From positions 1-59,204 of the forward strand of contig CAJAUT010000023.1 of the NCBI GenBank assembly GCA_903945195.1: DNA of 59,204 nucleotides. Direction: 5' to 3'. The notes under the pieces are model-generated. The model did not search any database. It had not been told where the DNA came from and was given only the letters and a program-made list of their open reading frames with translations. Source of the DNA: an uncultured bacterium (GTDB lineage Bacteria; Patescibacteriota; Microgenomatia; UBA1400; UBA12108). Below, in pieces: positions 50,896 through 59,204 of the stretch. Each line of letters begins with the position of its first letter. Within the stretch, counting starts at the first letter, position 1. Position numbers and translations under genes: made by a program.

Positions 50896-53009
50896 ACGCC
50901 TAACTCTCCGGCAATTTCTTGCATAGCTTTTAGAACTAGTGGGACGTGCTCAGTCCACAGGTCAACTCCGAGTTCGGTGGCACCTAGCTCTACTTCGGCT
51001 CGATTTACGCCGGCGGCAAAGCCTTTGTCTTTCCATTTCTTTTTGATGGAAGATACTTCGACATCTGCTATTTTTTTACTTGGTCTGACTAGAGCAGTAG
51101 TCATGATTAAACCTGTGATCTCATCAGATGCAAAAAGAGCTTTTTCTAGATTACTTTCTCTTGTTACACCAGTGTGTATGGCATGGCTCATGATGGCTCG
51201 GATGATTTCTTCACTCACTCCCTTCTCTCTTAGTATCTCACTACCTTTTTGAGGATGTCCTTCGAGTGTGGGGTGGATCTCCCAGTCAAAATCATGCAGT
51301 AGTCCAGTGACTCTATATAGTTCTTCGTCTTCGCCAAACTTTTTGGCGTAAGAGGCCATGACTGCTTCGACCGCGAGCATGTGGCGGATGAGACCTTCGT
51401 TTTTAACATATTCTTTAACAATAGAAAGTGCTTCGTCGCGACTAATATTACTTTTGAGTTGTGATTTTGCAACATTTTTTGTCGAAGATTTATTTGATTG
51501 TTCGCTCTCTATCCCATAGATACTCTTTGTGAGCTGTGAGACGTGCCGTTTCATCTGAGGGAAGAGTGTGCCTTCGCGGGCGGTCACGTTTTCGAGGAAC
51601 CAGAAAAGGCGTTCGGATACTCCTAGTCCACTAGCTGGTGGCATGCCATATTCAAGCATTTCTACGTAGTCGATATCTAGCATTTGAGCTTCGTCGTCTC
51701 CTGCGTCACGCTGTGATTGCTGGTCCATGAATCTAGCTAGTTGATCCACGGGATCATTTAGCTCACTGTAACCATTGCAGAGTTCGCTTCCAGCCAAAAT
51801 GATTTGGAAACGCTCAGTAATTGCTTCGTTGTCTGCGTATGACTTGGCAAGAGGAGAGATAAATTTGGGTACATTGATAAGAAATGCTGGGCCAGCCACA
51901 TCCGCGCGGATGATTTTCCAGAGATTGTCTACCAGTCTAGCTTTGCCTACTTTGCCGTCAAGGCGCACCCCGTGCTTCATGAGTACAGCCGCCATCTTTG
52001 ACTCATCGTCATTAAAGATATCGATACCGAGTTTGTTTAAAATCACGGTCGCATAATCTAGCTCTTCCCAATCACCGCTTAAATCAAAAGTATGTACTCC
52101 CCTCGTGAATTTGGTAGTGCCGTAGACATCTTGCGCGAGGCGGCGGAAAAGATCACGAGTAAGTGTCATATTGTCACGGAAATCTGCGTAGGCCCAGTAC
52201 CATTCGAGCTGATAATATTCCTGTAAATGTTCATCGTCTATTCCTTCGTTGCGAAAATTGGGGGCGAGGGTATAGATCTTTTCAAAGCCACCTCCAAGCA
52301 GTCTTTTTTGATACAGCTCGGTGGAGATGCGCATATAAAAAGTCTCATCTAGTGCATTGTGGTGAGTCTCAAAAGGTTTAGCATCGGCTCCGCCTGTGAC
52401 ATGTTCTAACACTGGTGTCTCTACTTCTAGAAATCCGTTTTCTGCCATATACATACGAGCCACAGCCCAGAATTTACTCTTGCGAATAAATAGATCGCGT
52501 CGATCTTTGTTTATAGCTAGATCTAGGTAGCGGCGACGAAAGATTGTGTCTGCGTCTTTTAGTCCTTCCCAGCTATCTGGAAGTGGGCGGATGGATTTGG
52601 TCAGCAAGCGAAACTCCTGCACATCTAGAGAGATAGCACCGGTTTTGCTTTTACATACTAGTCCCTTGGCTTCGACAAAATCACCTACATCAATGAGCGA
52701 TAATTCTTCAAATCCAAGCGTGCCTTTTTTCTTGTCTAGAGCTACTAAATTGCTAGCACGTAGGAGTAGCTGGATCTTGCCGGACTGATCCTCTAGATCG
52801 CCAAAGGCGAGCTTGCCGTGCTCACGTAGCGCGCGCAGGCGACCAGTCAAAGAGACAGTCTTACCATCATATTTTTCAAACTCTGAGACCACTGTGCCAT
52901 TTGCCACTTCCTTGTGAGACTGTGCAGGATATGGAGAGATCCCAAGAGCGATAAGCTTTTTTAGCTTGGCAATGCGTTCGTTACGGATTTCTTCTAGACG
53001 AGAACTCAT
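50892..53009 (-). CDS. lysS: lysyl-tRNA synthetase (class II) with C-terminal HD domain
   Basis: A 705-residue fusion. Residues 1-489 are a class II LysRS: OB-fold anticodon-binding domain at about 55-150, motif 2 (APNFRNEGIDDEHLQEYYQLEWY) and motif 3 (PPASGLGVSERLFWFLENVTAREGTLFPQM). Motif 3 reads GLGVSERL where E. coli has GIGIDRL. After a Ser/Lys-rich linker (490-520), residues about 525-705 form an HD-type phosphohydrolase domain with H543, the H572-D573 pair, and a later SHAIHTG segment. The fusion is one frame with no stop. The HD part may act on a nucleotide (for example Ap4A-like or cyclic), but that is inference. Confidence 0.93.
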   Translation of the reverse strand: MSSRLEEIRNERIAKLKKLIALGISPYPAQSHKEVANGTVVSEFEKYDGKTVSLTGRLRALREHGKLAFGDLEDQSGKIQLLLRASNLVALDKKKGTLGFEELSLIDVGDFVEAKGLVCKSKTGAISLDVQEFRLLTKSIRPLPDSWEGLKDADTIFRRRYLDLAINKDRRDLFIRKSKFWAVARMYMAENGFLEVETPVLEHVTGGADAKPFETHHNALDETFYMRISTELYQKRLLGGGFEKIYTLAPNFRNEGIDDEHLQEYYQLEWYWAYADFRDNMTLTRDLFRRLAQDVYGTTKFTRGVHTFDLSGDWEELDYATVILNKLGIDIFNDDESKMAAVLMKHGVRLDGKVGKARLVDNLWKIIRADVAGPAFLINVPKFISPLAKSYADNEAITERFQIILAGSELCNGYSELNDPVDQLARFMDQQSQRDAGDDEAQMLDIDYVEMLEYGMPPASGLGVSERLFWFLENVTAREGTLFPQMKRHVSQLTKSIYGIESEQSNKSSTKNVAKSQLKSNISRDEALSIVKEYVKNEGLIRHMLAVEAVMASYAKKFGEDEELYRVTGLLHDFDWEIHPTLEGHPQKGSEILREKGVSEEIIRAIMSHAIHTGVTRESNLEKALFASDEITGLIMTTALVRPSKKIADVEVSSIKKKWKDKGFAAGVNRAEVELGATELGVDLWTEHVPLVLKAMQEIAGELGV

Positions 53010-53027
53010 GGGTTGATTATACCCGAT

Positions 53028-53495
53028 TTAGTGAATTTTTTTGATTTTGTAGATGACTTTGCCGGCGGGAGCCTGGAACTCTACAGCCTCGCCCATTTTT
53101 TTGCCATATAGTGCTTGGCCAAGTGGAGAGGTATGTGAAATCTTTTTCTTCATGGGATCGGCTTCCCACTCACCTACTATCTCATAGGTATGTTCTTTGC
53201 CTGCTACTGTGACTGTGACCTTGCAGCCGATATCTACTGAGCCTTTTTTGGCTTTACCAACTACTTCGGCTTTGGCGATGATATTTTCTAGCTCTTCTAC
53301 ACGACCTTCGATAAATGAGAGCTCTTCTTTGGCTGCATGATACTCTGCGTTTTCGGAAAGATCACCAAAATCACGAGCACGAGCTACGCGTTCTATCGCA
53401 TCTGTGAGTTTTTTACCTTTAAGTTCGTTTAGCTCGGCTTGTATTTCTACAAGTCCTTCTTTGGTAAATTGGATTTTGTCGTTTAGTTTTGTCAT
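53028..53495 (-). CDS. greA: transcription elongation factor GreA
   Basis: A 155-residue GreA. The N-terminal coiled coil (about 10-72) carries the acidic tip sequence ARDFGDLSENAEYHAAKEELSFIEGR, which enters the RNA polymerase secondary channel to activate transcript cleavage. The C-terminal FKBP-like domain ends with SPLGQALYGKKMGEAVEF. It heads an operon greA-lysS-nif3-nudix-serS. A promoter is predicted six bases upstream of the ATG. Confidence 0.96.
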   Translation of the reverse strand: MTKLNDKIQFTKEGLVEIQAELNELKGKKLTDAIERVARARDFGDLSENAEYHAAKEELSFIEGRVEELENIIAKAEVVGKAKKGSVDIGCKVTVTVAGKEHTYEIVGEWEADPMKKKISHTSPLGQALYGKKMGEAVEFQAPAGKVIYKIKKIH

Positions 53496-53507
53496 AGTGC
53501 TCTACGA

Positions 53508-53535
53508 ATGATAGCAAACCCTAGGCAAGAGTCAA
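53508..53535 (-). promoter_or_regulatory. promoter of the greA-lysS-serS operon
   Basis: Minus strand: TTGACT (53530-53535), a 16-nt spacer, TATCAT (53508-53513). The start would be about 53501, only six bases before the greA ATG, so the mRNA would be nearly leaderless. Confidence 0.6.
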
Positions 53536-53615
53536 TATACCTATAGTGCGTAGGAGTGGTATAGTGGAGTTATGAAGGCGCCGCCGTTAAAACTATGGCG
53601 CCCGAAGGAGGGAAT

Positions 53616-53984
53616 ATGACCGGATACACAGCAAACATAGAAGAGATCACACAGCAAAATACAAATTTTAGACAAGTGCTATATACAGGTACTTATGCCC
53701 AGCTGGTGGCTATGAGCTTGCTCAAAGACGAAGAAATTGGGATGGAGGTACACAAAACAGTAGACCAGTTTTTCCGGATAGAATCAGGTACTGCCAAGAT
53801 CATAATGAACGGGGAAGAAACGACACTCACTGACGGGATGGTCGCAGTTGTACCCGCAGGAGTAGAACATAATCTCATCAATGTAGGGCCAGGAAGCCTA
53901 AAACTTTACACTCTATACTCACCACCAAATCACCCAGTAGGCACTATTCACAAAACCAAAGCCGAGGCGATGGCGGCAGAATAA
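53616..53984 (+). CDS. cupin-domain protein
   Basis: A 122-residue cupin from the ATG at 53616, with GGAGG four bases upstream. The cupin motif 1 region is EIGMEVHKTVDQFFRIESG with two His/Glu-type ligands; motif 2 is VVPAGVEHNLINVGPGSLKLY. This arrangement is seen in small sugar- or mannose-6-phosphate-isomerase-like metal-binding cupins. The substrate is unknown. A GGCGCC hairpin lies just before the start (about 53575-53606). Confidence 0.82.
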   Translation: MTGYTANIEEITQQNTNFRQVLYTGTYAQLVAMSLLKDEEIGMEVHKTVDQFFRIESGTAKIIMNGEETTLTDGMVAVVPAGVEHNLINVGPGSLKLYTLYSPPNHPVGTIHKTKAEAMAAE

Positions 53985-53992
53985 TAAAAGTA

Positions 53993-54022
53993 TAGACAAA
54001 CCACTACTCATACTGATATAGT
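53993..54022 (+). promoter_or_regulatory. promoter of the cytochrome b5-like gene
   Basis: TAGACA (53993-53998), an 18-nt spacer, TATAGT (54017-54022), with the ATG ten bases further. A very short leader is implied. Confidence 0.5.
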
Positions 54023-54031
54023 GATTAGTAT

Positions 54032-54415
54032 ATGAAAAAAATACTAATGATTGCTGTCCCCTTGTTACTAGTAGCTGGTTTGTACTATGGATACCAAATG
54101 ATGTATCCTAAACCTATGCCAAAACCTGTTTCAAATACTACTGGCGATACTATGATTACAAAGAAAATCTCCTTGGATGAGATAGCAGAGCATGCAACAG
54201 CAGATAGCTGCTGGATGGCGATACAAGGCAAAGTATATGATGTCACTCCTTTTGTAAAATCTGGTTTCCATCCTGGCAAAGATGCGATCCTTTTGGGATG
54301 TGGCAAAGATGCAACAGAGATGTTTACCAATCGCCCAAATGGCAGTGGATCACATTCTGAAAAAGCATTTTCTGGTCTACCAAAATACGAGATTGGACTA
54401 CTAGCTACAAACTAA
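54032..54415 (+). CDS. membrane-anchored cytochrome b5-like heme-binding protein
   Basis: A 127-residue protein: an N-terminal membrane segment (about 3-22), a Pro-rich linker (24-38) and a cytochrome b5-like domain from about 42. The two candidate heme-iron ligands are H80 (GFHPGKDAI) and H108 (SGSHSEKA), in the expected b5 order. It should face outside the cell. This is notable for a group usually thought to lack respiratory chains. Only six bases separate the end from ung, which reads in the opposite direction. Confidence 0.82.
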   Translation: MKKILMIAVPLLLVAGLYYGYQMMYPKPMPKPVSNTTGDTMITKKISLDEIAEHATADSCWMAIQGKVYDVTPFVKSGFHPGKDAILLGCGKDATEMFTNRPNGSGSHSEKAFSGLPKYEIGLLATN

Positions 54416-54416
54416 G

Positions 54417-55082
54417 CTACCAGTTGATTCCTTTAAGTTTGAGACTCTCTAAATAAGTGTTGCACTTGGAAAATGGCTTGGAGCCAAAGAAGCCGTTGTA
54501 CGCAGAAAAAGGTGATGGGTGAGGAGACTTGATGACGAAGTGTTTTTTTTCATCGATCACAATACCTTTTTTCTGCGCATAAGCACCCCAAAGGATAAAT
54601 ACTAGATTTTCTTTTTGACCTGACAACTGCTTGATCACAGAGTCGGTGAAATCTTCCCAGCCCTTTTTTTGATGAGAGCCAGGCGAACTTTCTTTAACAG
54701 TGAGCGTGGCATTTAATAGCAGTACTCCCTGCTTGGCCCAACCCTCTAGGTCTCCTTGTGGATAGCTAGGCTTGTGCCCTAGATCGCTTTCGATTTCTTT
54801 GTAGATATTTTTGACTGATGGCGGCAGACGTACACCTTGGTTTACAGCAAAGCAAAGCCCATTGGCTTGCCCCTGACCGTGATAGGGATCTTGGCCTAAG
54901 ATGACTACCTTCACTTGATCAAAGGGTGTGAGCTCGAAGGCTCGAAAGATAAACTTGGGTGGAGGATAGACTCCACCTGAGAGATACTCTGATTTTACAA
55001 AACTCGTCAAATCTTTAAAGTATGGCTTATCAAATTGATCAAATAAAACTTGTTTCCAACTCGCTTCAATTTTTACTTCCAT
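54417..55082 (-). CDS. ung: uracil-DNA glycosylase, family 1
   Basis: A 221-residue family 1 UDG. The water-activating loop is GQDPYHGQGQANGLCFAV and the Leu-intercalation loop is HPSPFSAYNGFFG. It removes uracil from DNA, giving the abasic site that endonuclease IV can cleave. The start overlaps the ATPase stop by 17 nt. Full family length. Confidence 0.95.
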   Translation of the reverse strand: MEVKIEASWKQVLFDQFDKPYFKDLTSFVKSEYLSGGVYPPPKFIFRAFELTPFDQVKVVILGQDPYHGQGQANGLCFAVNQGVRLPPSVKNIYKEIESDLGHKPSYPQGDLEGWAKQGVLLLNATLTVKESSPGSHQKKGWEDFTDSVIKQLSGQKENLVFILWGAYAQKKGIVIDEKKHFVIKSPHPSPFSAYNGFFGSKPFSKCNTYLESLKLKGINW

Positions 55083-57534
55083 GGATAGCCCCTATTTTAA
55101 ATAACTTGATAAACTCCATAAGCAAATAACAGAAAACTACGATGATGGCTATATATAGTAGGTCGATGAGCGGGATCATGTCAAAGTGAAAAAGCTCTGC
55201 TGCAGGACCAAAAGAAAAGATGACAAAGAGTGAGACCGTAGTGATGATAGAGATAAGCCAAAAAGAATTATTTCTGGCAGTATGTACACCTTTGAAAATA
55301 GATGTGTTTGAAAGTTTCACTTTTATAAGCGATAAATTGCAGATGACCAAAGTGATAAAGGCGATAAATCTAGCACTACCTTCTGGCACCTGGTTTGAGA
55401 GTGCAAACATGTAGGAAGCGAGAGTAAAGCCAAGTATGATGAGTCCATCAATAGCAGCTTGGAAGATACGGGTCTTGTCAAAGAGAGGAGTTTCTAGCTT
55501 TCGTGGCGGACGATCCATGATCCCTTCTTCTTCTTTTTCTACCTCAAAGATGATGGAGCTAGCTGGGTCTACGATGAGCTCTAGGAAAGCTATATGGAGC
55601 GGATACAGCACGGCTGGTAACCCTAGGAAAAGTGGGAGAATGGCGATACCTGCAATCGGGATATGGATAGAAAAAATGTAGCCGATCGCTTTTTGAAGAT
55701 TGTCATAGATACGACGACCTAACTTGATAGCATCTACGATAGAGGAAAAATTATCGTCCAGCAGGATTAGGTCAGCAGATTCTCTGGCTACATCGGTCCC
55801 CTTTTCGCCCATAGCGATCCCGATACTGGCTGCTTTTAAAGCTGGAGCATCATTGATGCCGTCCCCTGTCATAGCCACAATTTCTCCATGTAGTTTGAGA
55901 GCTTCGACGATCTTTAGTTTTTGATCAGGTAGTACGCGGGCAAAGATATTTACACCTTTGATTTGCTGACTGATCTCTTCTACGGACAAAGTTTCGAGCT
56001 CTGCACCTGTGATATAGGCGGTAGGATTTTTGATACCTGCCTGCGTGGCGATAGACATGGCAGTGCCAGGATAGTCGCCCGTGATCATAATCACCCTGAT
56101 CCCCGCCTTGTGACAGAGTGACATCGACCCAGGGACACTTGCACGAATAGGATCGACAAAGCCGATGAGTCCTAAAAATTCAAATTCCAATTCTTTTTGA
56201 GATGATGGGTATTTAGTTCCTTTAAATACGCCCCTTGCTACACCCAAGACTCTTTGGCCTTTTTCTGCAAGATTGTGCATTTCTTCCATCCATTTCTTGG
56301 TGTCTGAGGCGCTTAGTTTGCACATAGACATGATAGTTTCTGGTGCACCTTTGGCACTGATAATTTGATCTTGTGAAGCCGGAGACTGCCAGATCCTGGT
56401 GACTGCCATCACATCTTTTGATAAATTGTATGTATGCTTGAGATGCCAATTTTCTAGTTCGTCATCACCTATTAATTTGGCCAAATATTTGCTATTAATT
56501 TCTTTTTCGAGCGGGTCAAAGGCGGATCTTTTACTAGCTAGCTTGGCGAAAGTAAGGAGCTCAAATTCTTTAATTTTATTTGGCAGGAAACTTACTAGTT
56601 CCATGTTGTTTGAGGTGAGCGTACCAGTCTTGTCTACGCAGAGGACTGTCGTGGCACCTAGTGTCTCGATAGACTGATTGTTGCGGGTCAAGACATTGCT
56701 TTTGGAGATGCGCCAGGCACCAAGGGCTAAAAATATGGTCAAAACTACCGGGAATTCCTCGGGCAACATAGACATGGCGAGAGTGAGTCCGGTAAGTAGG
56801 CTATCTAACAGGTCGCTGGTGAGGTAGAAATATACGCCAAATAGTAGGATACAAGCTGCAAGTCCCACGAGTCCAAATACTTTAACAATCTGCCCTATCT
56901 CGGTTTTTAGCAGCGGATCAGTATCTATCACAGTCTCTAGGGACTTACCTATCTTGCCGATCTCTGTGTCATAGGCCACGGCGGTCACTTTTGCGATACC
57001 AGATCCCTGGACCATAAGTGCCCCGGAGTGGACTTTGCTTGATATTGAATCGTCAAGCGACTTGGCGATGGGGAGTGACTCTCCGGTCAAGAGCGACTCA
57101 TCACACATGATATTTTGGCTAACTACTAGCTCGCCGTCTGCCACGATGCGAGATCCCTCTTCTACCACTAGCATGTCTCCTACTACGACCTCGCGACTAC
57201 TGATGCGCACGTGCTTACCATCTCTGACGACTATGGCCATGGGAGCCCCGAGCTCTCGCAAAGCCTCTAGTGCCCTTTCGGTTTTGCGCTCTTGGTATAG
57301 CGTGATACCTACGACAAAGACAACTGATAGGCCTAGGGCGATAGAATCCTTTGGCTCTCCTATCAGGACATAGATCAATGCGATGAGGAAGAGGATGAGG
57401 ATCATGGGCTCTTTGAAAACTTTGAAGATCAGGGAGAAGATACTACTACGCTTGGTCGTCTTGATCTCGTTGAAACCGTTCTCTTTGAGGCGTGATAAAG
57501 CAACGGAAGATGTAAGTCCGATTATTCTGTCCAT
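55066..57534 (-). CDS. cation-transporting P-type ATPase (P2-like)
   Basis: An 822-residue P-type ATPase. The A domain has TGES at 150-153, the phosphorylation site is D301 in DKTGTLTSNN, the ATP domain has KGAPE and a GDGINDAPALKAA hinge motif. The M4 motif is MLPEEFPVVLT, and ten membrane helices can be drawn. It is related to bacterial Ca2+/Mn2+-type pumps, but ion choice is uncertain. It is an active ion-export or -import system for a small cell. Confidence 0.92.
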   Translation of the reverse strand: MDRIIGLTSSVALSRLKENGFNEIKTTKRSSIFSLIFKVFKEPMILILFLIALIYVLIGEPKDSIALGLSVVFVVGITLYQERKTERALEALRELGAPMAIVVRDGKHVRISSREVVVGDMLVVEEGSRIVADGELVVSQNIMCDESLLTGESLPIAKSLDDSISSKVHSGALMVQGSGIAKVTAVAYDTEIGKIGKSLETVIDTDPLLKTEIGQIVKVFGLVGLAACILLFGVYFYLTSDLLDSLLTGLTLAMSMLPEEFPVVLTIFLALGAWRISKSNVLTRNNQSIETLGATTVLCVDKTGTLTSNNMELVSFLPNKIKEFELLTFAKLASKRSAFDPLEKEINSKYLAKLIGDDELENWHLKHTYNLSKDVMAVTRIWQSPASQDQIISAKGAPETIMSMCKLSASDTKKWMEEMHNLAEKGQRVLGVARGVFKGTKYPSSQKELEFEFLGLIGFVDPIRASVPGSMSLCHKAGIRVIMITGDYPGTAMSIATQAGIKNPTAYITGAELETLSVEEISQQIKGVNIFARVLPDQKLKIVEALKLHGEIVAMTGDGINDAPALKAASIGIAMGEKGTDVARESADLILLDDNFSSIVDAIKLGRRIYDNLQKAIGYIFSIHIPIAGIAILPLFLGLPAVLYPLHIAFLELIVDPASSIIFEVEKEEEGIMDRPPRKLETPLFDKTRIFQAAIDGLIILGFTLASYMFALSNQVPEGSARFIAFITLVICNLSLIKVKLSNTSIFKGVHTARNNSFWLISIITTVSLFVIFSFGPAAELFHFDMIPLIDLLYIAIIVVFCYLLMEFIKLFKIGAIHGSKN

Positions 57535-57581
57535 AATATGCGTTACCTATATGATAACGTATATCTGAATGGAGAGGTAGA

Positions 57582-59009
57582 TTACTTGTCTTTATTTGTG
57601 CGGACGCGTTTCCAGCGGATAATGAGCCGATTTTCATGGATCATCATCACCATACCAAGTTTCTCATGTTTTGATAGAGCGGTAGTGCAGATACCACCAA
57701 CCTCTAGTGTCATACCTCCTATCGTTATGCTTACGGGGATGGTGGATATATGCATGCCGGGAATGAGCGCCTCCAATATACCGAGCATTTCAGAGAGCTC
57801 CCAAACCTTGCCGTACTCAGAAGGCGGTAAGGCTTTTAGTAGTTTGCCTACGATATCTTGAGTGACGTCTTTTTGACGTGCAAAGCCAAACAGATATTTA
57901 CCTTGCTGTTCCTTATTTGGATGAAGTAGGTCTTGATCCTTTAACCAATTAGTGTCATTATTCTCCAACTTTTCAAAAATCTCTTCAATATTTTCGATAT
58001 TGTACAAATTTAGCTGCTCTCTGATTAAGTGATTGAATCGTAGATTGGAAGCTGTAAGACTTTTACCATCAACGCCGAGTATTTTTAGGATGCGTAGCCA
58101 GATATAAACAGATTTTGGAATTTCGATATTTTTTTTCTCTAATTTCTCTTTGAATTTATCAAAATCTTCAGATAGATTTATAAATTCATCATCTGTTATC
58201 ATCATCGACTCAGAGATAGTATTGCCGTCTGTTTCTATTTCATCTGATAATTTTAGCTGAGCTTCTATATCTGCATCGCTTACACTTTTTACGTCGACAG
58301 CATTATCTTTGCCATAGAGCTTTTTAGTAAAGTTTTGAAGCAATGAACCTGCCACGACTCCGTCCTGAGGGAAGTGACTAGATAGAATGTAAGAGCGAGA
58401 ATTTCCTCCTTCTGCTCCTTCTAAAAGTATGATGATATATGGAGCTTGCTTAAAAAGTTCTTTTATCTTTGAAATATTATCTGTATTATTAATACTATCT
58501 GATTCTGCATGATTTAGCTTTAAGATAATTGGAGACTTTTTGTATGCTTGCTTTGCTAAGTCTACGTCCGTGAGGCCACTTAAACCATGAATTATTCGAG
58601 GATATTTTGCGACAGACATGGAATAAGCGGGATCTATCACAATTTTATTATCCTTATTTGAAAATATTTGTGGATTAACAAACGCTTGTTTGTAAGCATG
58701 TCTGATACCTTCGTCGCTTACTTCTTTTGACTTGAAATATACTGCATGACCAAAAGCTCTATCCAAAGAATGCTTTAAGATTTTATCTACCAGCCAGCGC
58801 CAGGGAGATGAATCTCCTTCCTTTACCAATTTGTCCAAGAAAGATACGGCTTTGTCTGGCACTATTAAATCTAACTTAGCAAGATTATTAACAATGGGAA
58901 CAGCCAAGATCCCAATAAGTTGAAGAAAAGATGATTTTCTATCGATACTTTGTCCCAACTCCGACATCCGTACTAGAAAGCCTGGTGTAGTTTCTTGAGC
59001 TTCAATCAT
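57582..59009 (-). CDS. large protein of unknown function
   Basis: A 475-residue protein from the ATG at 59009 (MIEAQETTPGF). A TTG start six codons upstream is also in frame. Composition is mixed: an N-terminal helical region, a central block with KSPIILKLNHAESDS and PYIIILLEGAEGGNSRSYILSSHFPQDG that reads like a buried beta-alpha core, then an acidic helical stretch and a C-terminal beta-rich part (ISTIPVSITIGGMTLEVGGICTTALSKHEK). No membrane segment or known motif. I do not recognise it. It sits next to an IS30 element. Confidence 0.7.
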   Translation of the reverse strand: MIEAQETTPGFLVRMSELGQSIDRKSSFLQLIGILAVPIVNNLAKLDLIVPDKAVSFLDKLVKEGDSSPWRWLVDKILKHSLDRAFGHAVYFKSKEVSDEGIRHAYKQAFVNPQIFSNKDNKIVIDPAYSMSVAKYPRIIHGLSGLTDVDLAKQAYKKSPIILKLNHAESDSINNTDNISKIKELFKQAPYIIILLEGAEGGNSRSYILSSHFPQDGVVAGSLLQNFTKKLYGKDNAVDVKSVSDADIEAQLKLSDEIETDGNTISESMMITDDEFINLSEDFDKFKEKLEKKNIEIPKSVYIWLRILKILGVDGKSLTASNLRFNHLIREQLNLYNIENIEEIFEKLENNDTNWLKDQDLLHPNKEQQGKYLFGFARQKDVTQDIVGKLLKALPPSEYGKVWELSEMLGILEALIPGMHISTIPVSITIGGMTLEVGGICTTALSKHEKLGMVMMIHENRLIIRWKRVRTNKDK

Positions 59010-59064
59010 AAGGTGAAGATTATACAATATACTATGAGATATTTCCTAATAGTTGAAGTATATC

Positions 59065-59204
59065 CTACATTCGCACTTGAAACGCACCACCTTGTTGTTT
59101 AAGTAATCCCAGTTCCTTAGTTATTATCTCATACGGAGTCATATACCCGAGACACTTCTTGGGAGTATGGTTGAGCCAGTCTTCAACGAGCTGAACTTTG
59201 TGAA
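59065..59204 (-). CDS. IS30-family transposase, C-terminal fragment (runs off the window)
   Basis: The minus strand ends with about 45 residues of an IS30-type transposase: VEDWLNHTPKKCLGYMTPYEI, equivalent to the typical NxxPRKCLGFKTPYEVF end of the DDE core. A TAG at 59065-59067 ends it. The rest of the element is outside the window. Confidence 0.85.
   Translation of the reverse strand, partial: HKVQLVEDWLNHTPKKCLGYMTPYEIITKELGLLKQQGGAFQVRM

Noticed and set aside
53575-53606. Riboswitch before the cupin gene
   Set aside because: Only a simple GGCGCC hairpin is present, with no conserved aptamer core.

Overview
The window looks like a chromosome segment from a Candidate Phyla Radiation (Patescibacteria-type) bacterium. 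The reasons are compact genes with frequent 4-nt ATGA overlaps, rRNA genes interrupted by introns with LAGLIDADG endonucleases, very large secreted proteins next to MacB-type exporters, promoters that place the start codon almost at the transcription start, and core genes on the short side of their families. TGA is used as an ordinary stop in many conserved genes, so this is not the UGA-recoding lineage (SR1/Gracilibacteria type). I cannot place it more finely from the sequence.

Region by region: 1-450 is the edge of an IS3-family element abutting a 5'-truncated HD-GYP gene. 451-6039 holds a small unknown gene, a sortase and a 1553-residue surface protein that appears to be two secreted proteins joined in frame. 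6264-14974 is the rRNA region on the minus strand: 16S, tRNA-Ala, 23S and 5S, with two introns in the 23S and one in the 16S. All three introns have group I splice-site features. The roughly 2 kb 16S-23S spacer contains a protein gene, a small ORF, a tRNA-Ile on the opposite strand, two predicted terminators and a promoter, so 16S and 23S are probably transcribed separately. 14979-22017 is a minus-strand cell-envelope block: prfB, a membrane protein, ftsE, ftsX, a coiled-coil/C39 endopeptidase, a surface protein, a VanZ-like protein and galE.

22070-23346 is a complete IS with inverted repeats and an 8-bp target duplication, which splits a small ORF in two. 23351-35418 holds endonuclease IV, then a secretion-type cluster: a membrane-fusion protein, two MacB-like ABC transporters and a 1729-residue Gly-rich/fibronectin-III protein between them. 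35463-35533 is a tRNA-Pro(GGG)-like gene with an abnormal T loop. 35576-41781 carries superoxide dismutase, MurF, a signal peptidase-CAP fusion, an ATP-cone nuclease-like protein, truB, a RdgB/HAM1 pyrophosphatase and a methyltransferase. 41791-48410 has an MFS transporter with a problematic start, a PAS protein, secA, a HAD hydrolase and an orphan antitoxin-like regulator. 48403-53495 is an operon greA-lysS(HD fusion)-nif3-nudix-serS. 53616-59009 has a cupin, a cytochrome b5-like protein, ung, a P-type ATPase and a large unknown protein. 59065 to the end is the tail of an IS30-family transposase.

A theme across the window is small palindromic elements sitting inside genes (nfo, the C39 endopeptidase, a surface protein, truB, secA) and inside 23S rRNA. 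The most unusual features are the ribosomal introns at the decoding site and the peptidyl-transferase centre, the split rRNA transcription, the joined surface polyprotein, the in-frame 119-bp repeat in the giant surface gene, and the several domain fusions.
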